From Pseudopithomyces maydicus (taxonomy: Eukaryota; Ascomycota; Dothideomycetes; Pleosporales; Didymosphaeriaceae): 64,000 bases of DNA. Positions 1 through 11,679 of this stretch are shown piece by piece. The translations under genes were made by a program, and so were the position numbers. The notes under the pieces are model-generated. The model was not told the DNA's origin. It worked only from the letters and a program-made list of their open reading frames with translations, and ran no database searches. The stretch covers positions 1,054,001-1,118,000 of the forward strand of contig JANTUC010000004.1 of NCBI GenBank assembly GCA_026873275.1. The letters run 5' to 3'. Every line of letters begins with the position of its first letter. The first letter of the stretch is position 1.

Positions 1-2391
1 GAGCTACGAAGAATCAACGAATCAAGTATTGATATTCGTCATACTAGCGAGTACGATTTAAACCTCGCGATCAAGTACATCCACACGAATCAAACAGCGT
101 AAAATAACGGCGATCAGTATCCGGTCAGTAAAATGCTAAGCTTCAGACTCCATGCCAAGACACATTTGTGTACGAACGTTTTATCTAGATCGGTCAGCTG
201 ACTATTACGGACCAAACTCATAGGAGAGCACCTTTTCACTCCTATATACTGCCCATGACCCGAATGGAAGCAGTAGTCTGACATCATCTTGCTCCAGTGG
301 TCCGACCTCTTTCATAATCAACTGCATCACGGGTATCAATCCTGAGAAAGTCTGGAATACATACGATTGGGCTTGTAGTTAGACGGTCGACAAGGACAGC
401 GAATTCTAAGCGTTGATTGTAAGCCCAGATAGACGTGCGTTACTACTGATTATCCACAAGCCAGCATTCGGTGGCAATGCAAGTATAAAGAGTGCGGTGA
501 TGTCCAGTATGAAGATGCAGGAGAAAAACAAGGAAAATCGTCCGAAAGGATCGTAGGATGTGAATTGTCCACGGCCAAGTGAGTCTTTCCATGCTTGAGG
601 AATACACATCAGGTGTTTAATAAGAGGCCTCAAGGGTAAGCTCTTTGCGTTGTAGTGAGATATGGGTCGAAAGCGAGAAAGGACGTTATGGTTTCAACGG
701 GGATTTATAGACGGTGCAGTCGATATCGCCAGTAAGCATGTAGAGCTTCTCAATATGCTCAATATGCGATCTTGGGGGAAAAATATGGTACAGATGGTTT
801 ACTATGTACAGTTTTGTTTGTGTTAAATGCTGTTTGATCAGCGTTTAATTCGTGTATTCTTTGTCAAAAGCATACAGGCTACAAATAACCCGCAAATATT
901 GGACCAGATATAGGCTAGGTGTAGAGAATCACGGATCTAGAGATGCCTGTCGCTGAAATGGATGATCACTTACAGCATCAGAGATTATACAAATAGTTAG
1001 AAACTGGCCTGTTAAACCTCGCTTCCTAACAAGTATTCTCTCATCACTGACATCGAAAAGCAATTAGGATATGCAGACAGAACGGCATATACTAACATGC
1101 TACGGGATAATCGGCAAGCTTTTTAAGTGCTGCACGAGTTTATGATTTTTTGATCTTGTCGCGGAAAAGGACGTTCTTGGTGTGAAGACTGGACTCGATG
1201 TTGTAGTCTCACGTACTGTGAATGAAACCTAAAGCTCCACCTCGATAGTTATAAGTGGAGAAGAGAACCATGTCTTGCGCGATGGTCTTTCTGAGACCGG
1301 ACTAGAAGAAGACTTGAATCATGCCAAGGGCGATGTGAAAGACAACACGGTGATTGTTCGATCTATCCTCAAGTTTGGTGGTGCCAAGTTGTAATCGGCC
1401 AACGAAATTCGCTCAACTACACATGTAGTTCCATGTGCCATGAACTACGCCGTGCCCATGCATCAAATAGATTAAATCTCGATGATCAAAGCATGCGGAC
1501 AGAAACGTATACCTCCCCACCTCACTAAGCGTTTGCACCAACGTCCCAGCCCAATGGCACGCGCCCAACGGTCTGACCCCCTCCCAACGCGCATCATCGG
1601 GCTTTATTCCGAACCGCCCATGCATCACCGCGCATCTCCATCGGCAGCTCGGTAGATAGCGGACTGCTCCTAGCACCCACCCATCTCATCAGTTCTATTC
1701 AGTCCGGTCACCATACCAGGCTCGGATGGGAACAGGTCGAAGGGATAAACGGTCAAGCGTCAGAGGTTTATGGGCAACTGTAGACCACTGTATATATTAA
1801 CCGCATGCAAAGTAAGCCATGTAAGCCATTCAAAGGTGTATAGCGCCGATGACACATGCTTTTACGCTGTCATCCCACACCACCATCACAAGCAAAGCGA
1901 TCAATGACATAAGGGCTGCAGGTTGCGTCACTATCATGCCGTGAAAAAGTAAAGAGCACGGGGCGGAAAAGCATCATCACCGCTACCGTTGAGGGAATTG
2001 GCACGCAGATGCCCAAGTGCCCAGGTGGTGCCCAGGTGGCAGATGAGACACGTGACATGGCGGCGTCCAGTAGCGTCCCAGTCATTACGCGAGATCCCCA
2101 CAAAGAGACAGTTCAATGCTTGGATGGTTTAGGACGAGTTCACGAAGAATGCAGACACGGAATAGTGATTTTACAGTGATTGTTATTGCGTACAGCGAGC
2201 TATCAACACATCATGTGGTATAAAATAGTAGCAGTGTACGGATGTTCAGACAGTAGATTAGAAATTAGGCGCTTCCCGACCGTCCCCTGAAATGTCTGAA
2301 CCAGTCTCTTACCGCGCCTGTATTCAATATGCCGTACGCGTTCAATATACAAAAGAGAAACTTGCATTTACACTTCAATGGTATCTCAGGT
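1..2391. other. AT-rich gene-poor region with coding remnants
   Basis: No intact gene is recognisable. A 75-codon open frame on the minus strand (406-633) has a hydrophobic stretch typical of a membrane segment, and a degenerate coding remnant lies at about 1143-1390 (listed separately). The rest is AT-rich with scattered stop codons in all frames. The last part (about 2150-2391) should contain the 3' UTR of the downstream minus-strand H+-ATPase gene. This could be decayed gene or transposon sequence; I cannot assign a family. Confidence 0.5.
1143..1390 (-). pseudogene. degenerate coding remnant with in-frame stops
   Basis: Reading the minus strand in one frame gives a protein-like sequence (for example HRVVFHIALGMIQ, then TIAQDMVLFSTYNYRGGALG, then ESSLHTKNVLFRDKIKKS before a terminal TAA). 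It is interrupted by a TAG after ...QVFF and a TGA after ...FIHST. Both stops could come from tryptophan, glutamine or arginine codons by a single C-to-T or G-to-A change, as expected from repeat-induced point mutation or ordinary decay. I do not recognise the family. It could also be a chance open frame; the protein-like composition is the only support. Confidence 0.3.
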
Positions 2392-5300
2392 CTACTCGTC
2401 ATCCTCCTCCTCAGCCGCGCGGGCAGCAAGGACGTAACGGTCAACACCGTGCTTGTCCTTTCCGTGCTCGAGAGACAGCTTGCTGAGAGCAGCAATCATG
2501 TTCTCAATGGCAGGGTCCTTGCGAGTGCGGTCCTTGCGGCCAAGGTCGTTGAGCCACGAGATCTGGTTAAGGAGGTAGTAGACCATGGCAATGACAATGG
2601 TAACACCAATGGAGTAGGCCCAGACAACGACGACGGTGACAACATCGACCCAACCGTCGGCACGGAAGTTGTAGGTGCTGGGGGGTCGGTCTGGTAAAGA
2701 CCGCCCGAGAGCCAACCGAAGAGACAGAAGATGGTAGCCATGACGTCGACACCGAAGATGGCGGCAACGAGCTGGAACGATGGCCAGGTCTTTCCACCAC
2801 GAGTGACGAAGATGAGCCAGTTCTCAGTGAGAGCGACCTCGAGGAAGAGAATCTCCTGAATGGAACCGAAGTTCTGGATGATACCGCCGTTGGGGAGGAA
2901 GAGAGTACCACGGATGACCCAAGTGCCGAGGGCAAGTAAGATACCGAGGATGACGGAGATGAACCAGATCTTGGGCAATTGCCACTCGACAGGACGAGCC
3001 TCAGAGTAAGCGTTCTACATCAAGTTAGCAATGTGTTGTTTGAGCGGAAAGCAATGGACACTTACATCGTAGGCGACGGCAACAGTAGCCAAATCAGCGA
3101 AGAGGGCGATGAAGACAATGAGCTCGGCACGGATGGTCTCGTTGATGATGATCATGGAGGTGACGAGGTAAAGCTCAAGATGGAGACAGAGAGCAATACG
3201 GTACTGGATATAAGCCTTCATACGCTGGAAAATCTGGCGAGCGATCTTGATGGCCAAGACGATGGTGGAGAGACCGGGGGCGAGGAAGACGATATCAGCG
3301 GCAGCCTGGGCAGCCTCAGTGGAACCTTCGACGGCGATACCACAATCGGCCTTCTTGAGCGAGGGAGCGTCGTTGACACCGTCACCCGTCATGGCAGTCA
3401 AATGACCACGCTGTTGCAACATCTCGACGACCTGGTACTTGTGCTCGGGGAAAACCTCAGCGAAACCGTCGGCACGCTCGACGAGATCGTGCTGAGTAGT
3501 GCCAGAGAGACCACCGTGGATGAGCTTAGTAGAGTTGTAGACCTTGGTACCGAGAGCAAGCATCTTGCAAGTTTCCTTGGCGATAGCAATAGCGTCACCA
3601 GTCAACATCTTGACGGGGACACCGAGCTGCTGAGCCTCAACGATGGTCTGAGCGGTATCTTCACGGGGAGGGTCGAACATAGAGAGGAGACCAAGGAGAA
3701 CCCAGTCTCCGCCATTCTTCTGGTAAGCGACACCAAGGGAACGGAAACCACGCCTAGCGAAATCGGCAGCCTTGTCACGGAACAACCTAGCGGTCTCCTC
3801 ATCGCAGTTGGACAGGTTGAGAATAGCCTTGGGAGCTCCCTTGGCGCAGACGTACTTGTCGCCGCCCATGTGGCAAACCGTGGTGATACGCTTGGAGACG
3901 GGGTCGAAGGGAGTGAACTTCTCAGTCTTCCAGCCCTGGTTGAGGATCTCGCGAGCCTTGGGGTAGCGGCGGATGGTGAGGAGAGTGACCTTGTCAATGG
4001 GGTCGAGCGACTTGAGGTTGTGGGAAGAAGCAAGGGCAGCGACAGCCATCATCCAGTTGACGTCCTGGCCCTCAGCGACGTAGGGCTCGCGAATGGAAAG
4101 CTGGTTGGCAGTGAGAGTACCGGTCTTGTCAGAGCAGAGGACATCGACACCAGCGAGGGACTCGATGGCAGTGAGCTTCTGGACGATAGCGCGCTCCTCG
4201 GCGAGGTAAGCAGCACCGACAGCAAGGGTGGTGGTGGTGACGACGGGAAGACCGACAGGGACACCGACGATGAGCAGAATCAAAGCGTAGTGGAGGAGGG
4301 TGACGGAGCTCTCAGTTCCACCGCGAGGAGTAGCGATACCGAGGTGACGGAAGAAACCACCGATCCAGGCAGCGAGGATGAAGAACATGACGAGGACGAG
4401 GAGAGCTGTACCGATAGAGTTCATGATAGCCTTGAAGTGACCCTGATCCTTGGCTCCCTGGACGAGAGAGGCAGTGCGACCGACGAAGGAGTGCTTGGCC
4501 GATGTGAGGGCAATACCGTAGGCCTTGCCGCGCTTGCAACCAGTGGTGTAGTAGGCGACCTCACCCATGTACTTGTCGACAGCGAGAGACTCTCCGGTGA
4601 TGGCAGACTGATCAGTGGCGATGAGGGAGTGACCCTGGGAGATGGGGCGCTCCTCGTCGATGTTCTCATCATCCTTCTCGTCATCGGGGTCGGAAGAGTC
4701 GTCGAAGAGGTCCTCCTCCTTCATCTGGAGGTAGCGCTCGAAGTCCTCGGGAGTGTCGTAGTTGCAGATGAGGCGGACATCAGCGGGGACGGTCTGACCC
4801 TCCTCGACGATGACGATATCACCAGGAACGATTTCGCGGGCAAGAATAGTAACCTCACCGCCGTCACGGACAACGGTAGCCTTCATAGCAATGTCACCAC
4901 GGAGAGAGGCGACGACATCGGCGGCCTGCTTCTCCTGGTACCAACCGACGAAAGCGTTGAGCAAGAGAATACCGCAGATGACACCGAAATCGACCCAGTC
5001 GCCGAGACCGGCGGCGAGCAGAGCAGCGAGTTCCATGATGTACAGAATAGGGCCTTGGAAGTAACTGAGGAATTGCTTCAGGAGGTTGGTCTTCTCCGTG
5101 GCAAGCTCGTTGTAGCCGAAGCGCTTGCGACGGTTCTCAACCTCGTGGGTGGTGATACCCTGGCGGATATCCGAGTTGAGCATCTAGAGAGTCAAGTAAG
5201 CATGATTGCGGGCGTTGGCGGTACCAATGGCGACGTCAATGGCAACGGCAAGCCAGGGAAGCGGCATTGCCATCAGCAGCATGGAGGTCGGGCGGGAACG

Positions 5301-5561
5301 TACGTCGTCGGGCACAACAGCAGCGTCAGCGAGGGCGCCGGCATTGTTGTTGTTGGAAGCCCAGAACTTCCACCACGGGTTCTTCTTCTCCTTGGGCTTG
5401 GTCTCGAGCTGAGCAGCGCGAGGGTCGCGGTAGAACTGGATGTACTTTTGCAGGGCCGAGTACTCGTCCATGCCCTCGAAGGCGGACAGCGACACAATCG
5501 ACTTTGAGCGCGTCGCGACCGAGGCATTGCGCTCGATGTCGTCGCTCTGACCGCGAGCCAT
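2392..5561 (-). CDS. pma1: plasma-membrane P-type H+-ATPase (Pma1-like), apparent frameshift in exon 3
   Basis: P3A-type ATPase that pumps protons out of the cell and energises nutrient uptake. Exons are 5561-5304, 5183-3066 and 3014-2392, with GT-AG introns of 120 and 51 nt. Visible motifs: TGES in the actuator domain, the phosphorylation motif DKTGTLT (Asp near residue 438), MLTGD and TGDGVNDAP in the hinge, then the membrane helices and an acidic C-terminal tail ending AAEEEDDE that resembles the autoinhibitory R-domain. An acidic insert (DDSSDPDDEKDDE) sits just before TGES. In exon 3 the frame changes by one base after GWLSGGLYQTDPP, at a run of six G (plus strand 2680-2685). One added base gives exactly 1000 codons and restores the helix and tail. 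The start gives MARGQSDDIERN, upstream of a soluble N-terminus of about 100 residues. Strong codon bias leaves a long antisense open frame. Confidence 0.95.
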
Positions 5562-6187
5562 GGTGAAAGAATGCTCTAGGTACAGGCTATCTCATTCAAT
5601 TAGGAGGCAGCACCAACAAGCTCGGTGTGGCAGCTGGGGGGATTGACGGGAGAGGGACACTCGTGCACTGCACAGCTCGGGCGGACAAAGGAAGCAGCGA
5701 GTGGGAGTCTTCGTACTACGGGGAGGGGAAGAAGGGCTTTATCAGAGACGGGCTTTGACGTCGATGGCTCGTAACCAACCCGGGCAAACGCACAGTCCAA
5801 CCGGCTCAGAATTTGCATGCAGGCCTTGGGCCGCCCGCGCTCCTATCAGTGGTACGCAGCCGACGCTGCCGTGCGGGATTATTGACCAGCGCCGTGATCC
5901 AGGCTAGCGAGCTAACGAGGCAAGTCGTGATGTAGCTCCCTGAGCTTACCCCGGCTGATCCAAGCTCCACCGGCGGAGCTATTGCGAGGGCAGCGCCGGC
6001 GGGCGCGCAGCGGGCAAGCCACCCCTGCCCACCCGTTGCCCCAGCAGCCTGCGTCGCAGGTGCAGCGAGCCTCCACTGCGGTTGTGGGCCGGTGTGGGCG
6101 AGCTGGGAGCAGCGTGCCTGGGAGCCTGGGCGACGGTGGGTGCTTGCAGGTACAGGCGCCTGGGCAGCGATCCACCTCACCCACACG

Positions 6188-6213
6188 AGAGGGAGGGAGG
6201 GAGGGAGGGAGAA
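6188..6213. repeat. (GAGG)n microsatellite
   Basis: About six imperfect GAGG/GGGA units in the GC-rich region upstream of the H+-ATPase. Confidence 0.8.
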
Positions 6214-6374
6214 GAAAGCGCGCACCAGCAGAGCAGCCCTGGCCGGCCGGCCGCCCACCCGCCTGTGTGCTGCGCTGCCCAGGTGGCTGCTGCCCAGGTG
6301 GCTGCTGCCCTGGCCTGCCTTGCGACTGCCAGAGGCACTTCGGCGCTCGCTGCGTTGCAGTTGCCCGCGCACCC

Positions 6375-6384
6375 ATTGGCCAAT
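6375..6384. promoter_or_regulatory. palindromic double CCAAT box
   Basis: The sequence ATTGGCCAAT is a perfect palindrome made of two abutting inverted CCAAT pentamers, the core bound by the fungal HAP/CBC complex. It lies about 810 bases upstream of the H+-ATPase start codon. Function is inferred from the motif only. Confidence 0.4.
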
Positions 6385-7300
6385 CAGCGCCCGGCCGTTC
6401 AGCAGGAGGCAGGCGCGGCAGCGATCAGCACGGGCCAGTCCGAGGAGTGTGTCGTGATTGCGTCGACGGCGCGCCCCCAGGCAGCATGACGTGGGTGCAC
6501 CGCGACGCCTTCCTGCCTGGCCTTGCTCCTCCCACTCTGCACGCTCGGCGCACCTCCAGCCAGTCTGCCTGTGCCACGGCCGAGAGTGTCACTTGCTGCC
6601 TCCCTCGAGCCCTCAAGCTTTGATGCGACTCGACCCAAGCTTCCGCCGGACTTGGCGCGTCGCCTCTCTCGCCCAACGCGACCGTTCGTCCCTGGCGTCC
6701 CTAGACCGCCTCCAGGTTTTTTTTATGGGGCGCGTGCCCTTTGCGGCAGTCGACGCTCGCTGCGCTGGGCCCAGCAAATTGCGAATTTTCGCAGACCCGC
6801 CGCATCTAGTCTGCCCGTAACAACAATCCACCGCCTCAACAAGCAATCTCAGCCCGCCATGCTGTCTGCACCGCGCGCGCCCTCAGGCCCTGCCCCGACA
6901 ATCGCACCGCCGGCCACTCGCGACCCCAGACCCGACGAGAACAGACGAGGCCGGCCTGTTGGCCTGTTCCTGTCCACGGTTGGCACGCCTTCCCCGCCCC
7001 GGCGCCGCACAAAGTCACCGGCGACATGCACAAGCCTGAATAAGCCAAGCGCTCCCCCTCCTGATTCGCCGCCCTCCCCCAGAGCCCGCCCGTTTCGCGA
7101 CCCTTTGAGCCTCTACTGCAGCTTGCACATCCGCTAGTCCACGCCTACGCTTCACATTTTCACATTTTCTTCAACTTCTCACCTCCATCGTCTTCACCCC
7201 AGCCCAGCTCCCCTCCTGCCCAGCCACCACCGCCCCTCTAACGCCCGCTGCTGCACATCACCTCCCACGCCCGCTCCCTCGACTCGTGTGCCGAGGCCCC

Positions 7301-10300
7301 CATCGCCCGGGGCACACGCGCTCGAGTCAACTGCAGGCCCAACCGAGATGAGACACGTGACCGGGCCCACCCCGTTCTGGCGGCCAGCAAGCAATAACAT
7401 GGCTCTTGGCCCCCTTGGTGACGCCGATGCGTGGCCGAAATCGTTCACCCCACAGGCTCCGTTTGCGGAAATAACCTGGCGTGTCATGCTGCCGCCATTG
7501 GCCACCGTGACTGTTTGTGATTGTGATTGTTTCAATCTTGGGATTGCTCCGAGCCCAGGGGCTGGCTGTCTCCCTGTCACGCTGTGCTTGCTCCATCACA
7601 ACAAACATGGAGCGAACAGAGCCTCATTGCGGCTCTGTCGGTGCCTCGGCGCGTTGCTCCACGCACTCTTATGCCACGTCCTCTAAAGCGGCATATTTTG
7701 CGCGCCCTGGCCCTCGAGTGCGCGATTTTCTTTCTCCGGCATCTCTGTCGGATCCAGCCTCGTGGCGACGACGGCCGACTTTGGCCCGCAAGCGCAGCCT
7801 TGGGAATCACTGCCGACGCCTGCTCGTTCCAGCGTCTTCAAACAATGGCCGTTTGCTGCTCGTGGCGATTCAAGATCTGCCCAGCCACCCGCAGCCGGCC
7901 CGTTCCAACCTCCATCACGCACATGAGCGCGTTGCAGCTGTGTTTTCGCTCGTACATTTCCGCTGTCCAACGCCGATCACGCTGCAGCCGCCCACACTTG
8001 TTTCCAACTCCGCTGCCACCATCGCAAACTTCTCGCTTCAATGCCTAGTCATGTTGATGAAACCGATAGGATGAAACTTATTGTCGGCGATATAGAGCTG
8101 CCACCCTGCACTGACGCGATACTTGGTATCAATATCTGACCAGCACGAGGTCCATCCATCGTCTTGAACCGTCTTGGAGTAAGCTTAGCATGTTGCCCTG
8201 CTGCTCACGTAAATCCTCGCGATATCAGGCCGCCACTAGTGCGAGCGTGGGGTTGACCTGCCTCGTACGAAGCATTCGAATGCTCGCCCAGATTGTCCGG
8301 GCCACCCGGCGCCAAGTTCCTTTCACCGCTGTTCATATCTGGATGCGCGAATATTTGAACATGTCCTGCAAGTGTACCAGACATATGATGGCATCGGGGA
8401 GAAAAAAATCTTTCATGCTCGTCCTGGCCCACCCGTTGTTCTTCCACTTCCATCTTCCTTACCATTCTGTTGCACGAGCTTGCAGCCTCGAAAGAAATCT
8501 TCGCTTCTTGTGGGCCATTGCAAAATGGACCAGTGTCCTTGCGATGCCTCCAACCTGGCTAACATGCTAGGTACCCTACTTTTCCCATTGCAGCACTCTA
8601 TGCTCCTCCCTACGGACCCGTGAAGCATATAATTGTGTCAAACAAACTGTGCAATGCTCCTTCCAATATTGGTTCGCTTGCGCACGGCCAAACCGTTTTC
8701 GGATCAGTTCCACTTTTTCCCATCCGCCGAGCTCTGATACTATACCACTGCACACACACCATTCACTGCCAACCGTGCAGTCAAATGATGTTTGAGGTCA
8801 TTTTCTTCATGCAGACACCGTGTATGACTTCCGGCATTGGCAGGTGGTATATTACATGCAGGTGTCTCTCAGCGCCACGTCGCACGTCGCCGCACCGGAA
8901 GGATGCCACAAAAATCTTTGCGTTCGCGGTTTCATCCTCGCTTGTGCCGCCATGGATGCTTGCAGTGACACCAACTGCTCGGCCTTCATTCCAATCGGGT
9001 TTTGAACAGATGGGCCAAGCACACTTGCTGTCAGGACCGGTGGCTCTTGTCCGGGGTGCAACAGTGAGATGAGACCTTCATTGAGACCATTAACCATGAA
9101 TATTGTAGGCAAGGCAATCACTACTACTATCGACTCTCTAACATCTCTTGGGTGACGTCAATTGAAACTGTCTGACCAGAGATCGCCAAACGGAGAACCG
9201 GTGCATGCACACACTCTGGAATACACGTCGAAAGGAAGCGAGCATCCCCACTCAAAGAATACTTTTCTGAAGCTGGAGAAACGAGGAAACGAACAGAAAA
9301 AAGATTAAGAGATCCAAATTTTTATGTTTGTTGTTAACGTCGGGATTGCCTCTTTCCACTTCGTGTTTTTTTTCCTTGATGAAAACGCAATCATTCCCAG
9401 GACTTTTCCGACATACTCGCCAAGGCAATTAATACCATCGCAATCACAAACTTCAAGTGTGTGCATTCCAAGCAGTTGCGACAGTAAACAGAGCAGGCGC
9501 ATGGACCCCTTGAAGATCACCCACTGGAAAGTTTGGCCAAGATAGCAACCGCTCAACAGCAATGAGCAGTCGCAAAGATGCACAGTCAATCGGGGTCATT
9601 TTCCTTTACCCAAATAGTCTGCATCATCAGCATTACCCAAAGACATGATTCTGCCGAATGTTTTGTTAACCCAGTCTTTCCGTGAGTCTGGAGATCTATT
9701 AGTATGCTGGTTGAACCTGTCCAGTTTCTTTTTTCCGCAGAAGACCCAAGACCCTATCCAGAGGCAACATTGGCAAAAGCCAAGGGAAGCCAAGAGGCCC
9801 AAGCGTTCCACGTTGAATAAGGAAAAATCTACGGCGCAGAATAAGAAGGCATCATCAATATACTCGCGGTTTGCTGGTCGTTGATATTTCTTTATTTGCT
9901 GTGTCGACTTCTCCCCGATGTCGGAACCCATGCCAAGGGCAGATTACATTGCACTAATGTGGCCATTGAAATAGGATGCACAGCATCTATGGGACACACG
10001 ATGCGATCTGCACAAAGTTTGGGGCACTACTCGTGAGATAGAGTTGTGTTTGCGCTAATCATTTCGTTAGTCTTCTTAGGGCTCTCCGATGAGTCGCGGT
10101 GGAGATGGCACAACTTACACCCGGCGGCTGAATGATGAGTAGATTACCAGAACATGCAATCTGGCAGAACATAATTTCCTACGTCTTATGGCTACATTCC
10201 GTAGCAGCAAGACTTGTTGTTAGCAACAAGCTCAACTTTTCAGTATCTTTTCCTCGCAAACGACCAGAGACGTCACGCTTTCGAACCTTCCTTCATTTGG

Positions 10301-10599
10301 TGGACACAAAGAACCCACTTCGCCCAGAAATCTGTAAATTTCAGCCCTCATCTCAATGTAGACCAACCCCAAGCAACAATAACACCATTAGTGCTCTCCA
10401 CGTCATGCACACTGTATACATACAACAATATACTCGGCACCTGTGGAGTTGCATTTGCGCTCTTTTTTGTTCGGCAATTGTACAGATCTGGTGTATACCA
10501 CATTCCAAGCATCGCACTATATAACATGCTTGGCCATCTCACAATACCAATGCGTTCTGCATACGCGCGCTGCAGCTTCGAGTTCGCCCCACACTCAGC
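7301..10599. other. long intergenic region, no gene seen
   Basis: About 3.3 kb with only short unrelated open frames (150 codons or fewer) on both strands. None shows a recognisable motif, a plausible multi-exon continuation or sustained coding-like composition. It should contain the promoter of the plus-strand esterase gene at its right end. An unannotated non-coding transcript cannot be excluded. Confidence 0.5.
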
Positions 10600-11679
10600 A
10601 TGTTGCTATCGCTACTATCTCTGGGCTTTGCGAGCCAAGGCTTCGCCGAGCGATCGTCCAAACCTATCGTTTTGTCCTCCTCCGGCGGCTTTCAGATCGG
10701 CGGCAAAATCATTCACAGTCCAAATGCGGCAAACCTTACCCTATCCTGCGATCATGGCTACATGGAGTATTTTCTGCCATATCGCCCGCGGAAGACCTCC
10801 ATCGTAATGTGGCACTCTTCTTCCACCCAGGTCTGGCAGAACCGATGGGACGGCGGTCCAGGCTTCAAAGACATGTTTCTCCGGCGAAATTATCCCGTGT
10901 ACCTGTGGGATGGTCCCCGAGTCGGCCGTGCAAATTGGGCTTGTGAGCCAACCATGTATTATCCGACCTACCTGGATACTGCAAACTTTGGCGCATGGAA
11001 TTTCGGTCCTAGATACAAGCAGTGGTGGCCGGACGTACAGTTTCCGACTGAAAACGAGGAAGCGTGGCTGCAGGCGACAAGTGCAAGATACGTCGAGTAC
11101 GATACCAAGGCCAACGTGGCGCTGCACGCAGATGCAGCTGCCGTTGCCGCGGACTCCGGACGAGTGGGAAAAAATATTGTATACCTTACTAACTCGGCAG
11201 GTGGTCTTCGTGCGCAACTGACGGCTACGAAATCGAATACTACCAACATCAAGGGGATTGTAACATACGAGTCTATCGGCTATGTATTTCCTGATAATCT
11301 CAACATCACAGCGGGTCTAGGCGGGTTCGGTCCGTACGTTGTGCCGCTTGAAGAGTTTAAGAAATTGGCAAAGGTACCGGCGATACAATTCGTGTGGGGA
11401 GATCACAGGCCAGAGAATTTTACCAGCGTGACGGAGAGTCGATTGGTCGCTAAGCTAATAAACCAGTATGGAGGCAATGCAAAGGTACTTAAGCTTGGCG
11501 ACGATGCGGGGCTGAAAGGCAGTACGCATATTCCCTTTGCAGATCTCGACAACGATGAAGTAGCTGGGTTGTTGGACGATTTTCTCGAGATCAATCGGTT
11601 GGATGAATATGAGGACGATGACAACAAGGAAGCAAAAAATCAAGAAACCAAGACTGATGTGGACGAAGGCAAACCATGA
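10600..11679 (+). CDS. secreted alpha/beta-hydrolase, esterase-713-like
   Basis: Single-exon 359-residue protein. The first 16 residues (MLLSLLSLGFASQGFA) form a signal peptide, so the enzyme is probably secreted. The fold and residue order fit the bacterial esterase-713-like family, in which a Ser-Glu-His triad replaces the usual Ser-Asp-His: Ser199 in LTNSAGG, Glu224 in VTYESIG and His310 in GSTHIPF. The GGPGFKDMF and YLWDGPRVGRANW segments upstream fit the oxyanion and substrate region of that family. The C-terminal 30 residues are charged and low-complexity (DEYEDDDNKEAKNQETK), probably disordered. Substrate unknown; a role on ester or xenobiotic compounds is inferred from the family only. 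Confidence 0.75.
   Translation: MLLSLLSLGFASQGFAERSSKPIVLSSSGGFQIGGKIIHSPNAANLTLSCDHGYMEYFLPYRPRKTSIVMWHSSSTQVWQNRWDGGPGFKDMFLRRNYPVYLWDGPRVGRANWACEPTMYYPTYLDTANFGAWNFGPRYKQWWPDVQFPTENEEAWLQATSARYVEYDTKANVALHADAAAVAADSGRVGKNIVYLTNSAGGLRAQLTATKSNTTNIKGIVTYESIGYVFPDNLNITAGLGGFGPYVVPLEEFKKLAKVPAIQFVWGDHRPENFTSVTESRLVAKLINQYGGNAKVLKLGDDAGLKGSTHIPFADLDNDEVAGLLDDFLEINRLDEYEDDDNKEAKNQETKTDVDEGKP

Larger units (their letters stand above)
5562..7300. other. GC-rich upstream region of the H+-ATPase
   Basis: No gene supported. The region is very GC-rich, so it holds several overlapping open frames of 60-213 codons on both strands that are Pro/Ala/Arg-rich and resemble no family. It contains a paired CCAAT box, a GAGG microsatellite at about 6188-6213 and a 15-bp direct repeat (cccaggtggctgctg) at 6278-6307. 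The pyrimidine-rich stretch around 7150-7210 resembles a fungal transcribed leader on the plus strand, but no convincing open frame follows it. Confidence 0.5.

Noticed and set aside
2666..2720. An intron in H+-ATPase exon 3 in place of a frameshift
   Set aside because: The only GT...AG pair at the break is about 12 nt apart, far below fungal intron sizes; one extra base in the G run restores the protein exactly.
2979..5507. 842-codon open frame on the plus strand antisense to the H+-ATPase
   Set aside because: Caused by strong codon bias of the sense gene; Asp/Glu/Gly/Leu-rich with no family resemblance, while the sense strand has all P-type ATPase motifs.
6523..7137. 204-codon Pro/Ser/Arg-rich plus-strand frame in the GC-rich region
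   Set aside because: Composition expected of GC-rich non-coding DNA; several alternative frames are equally open.
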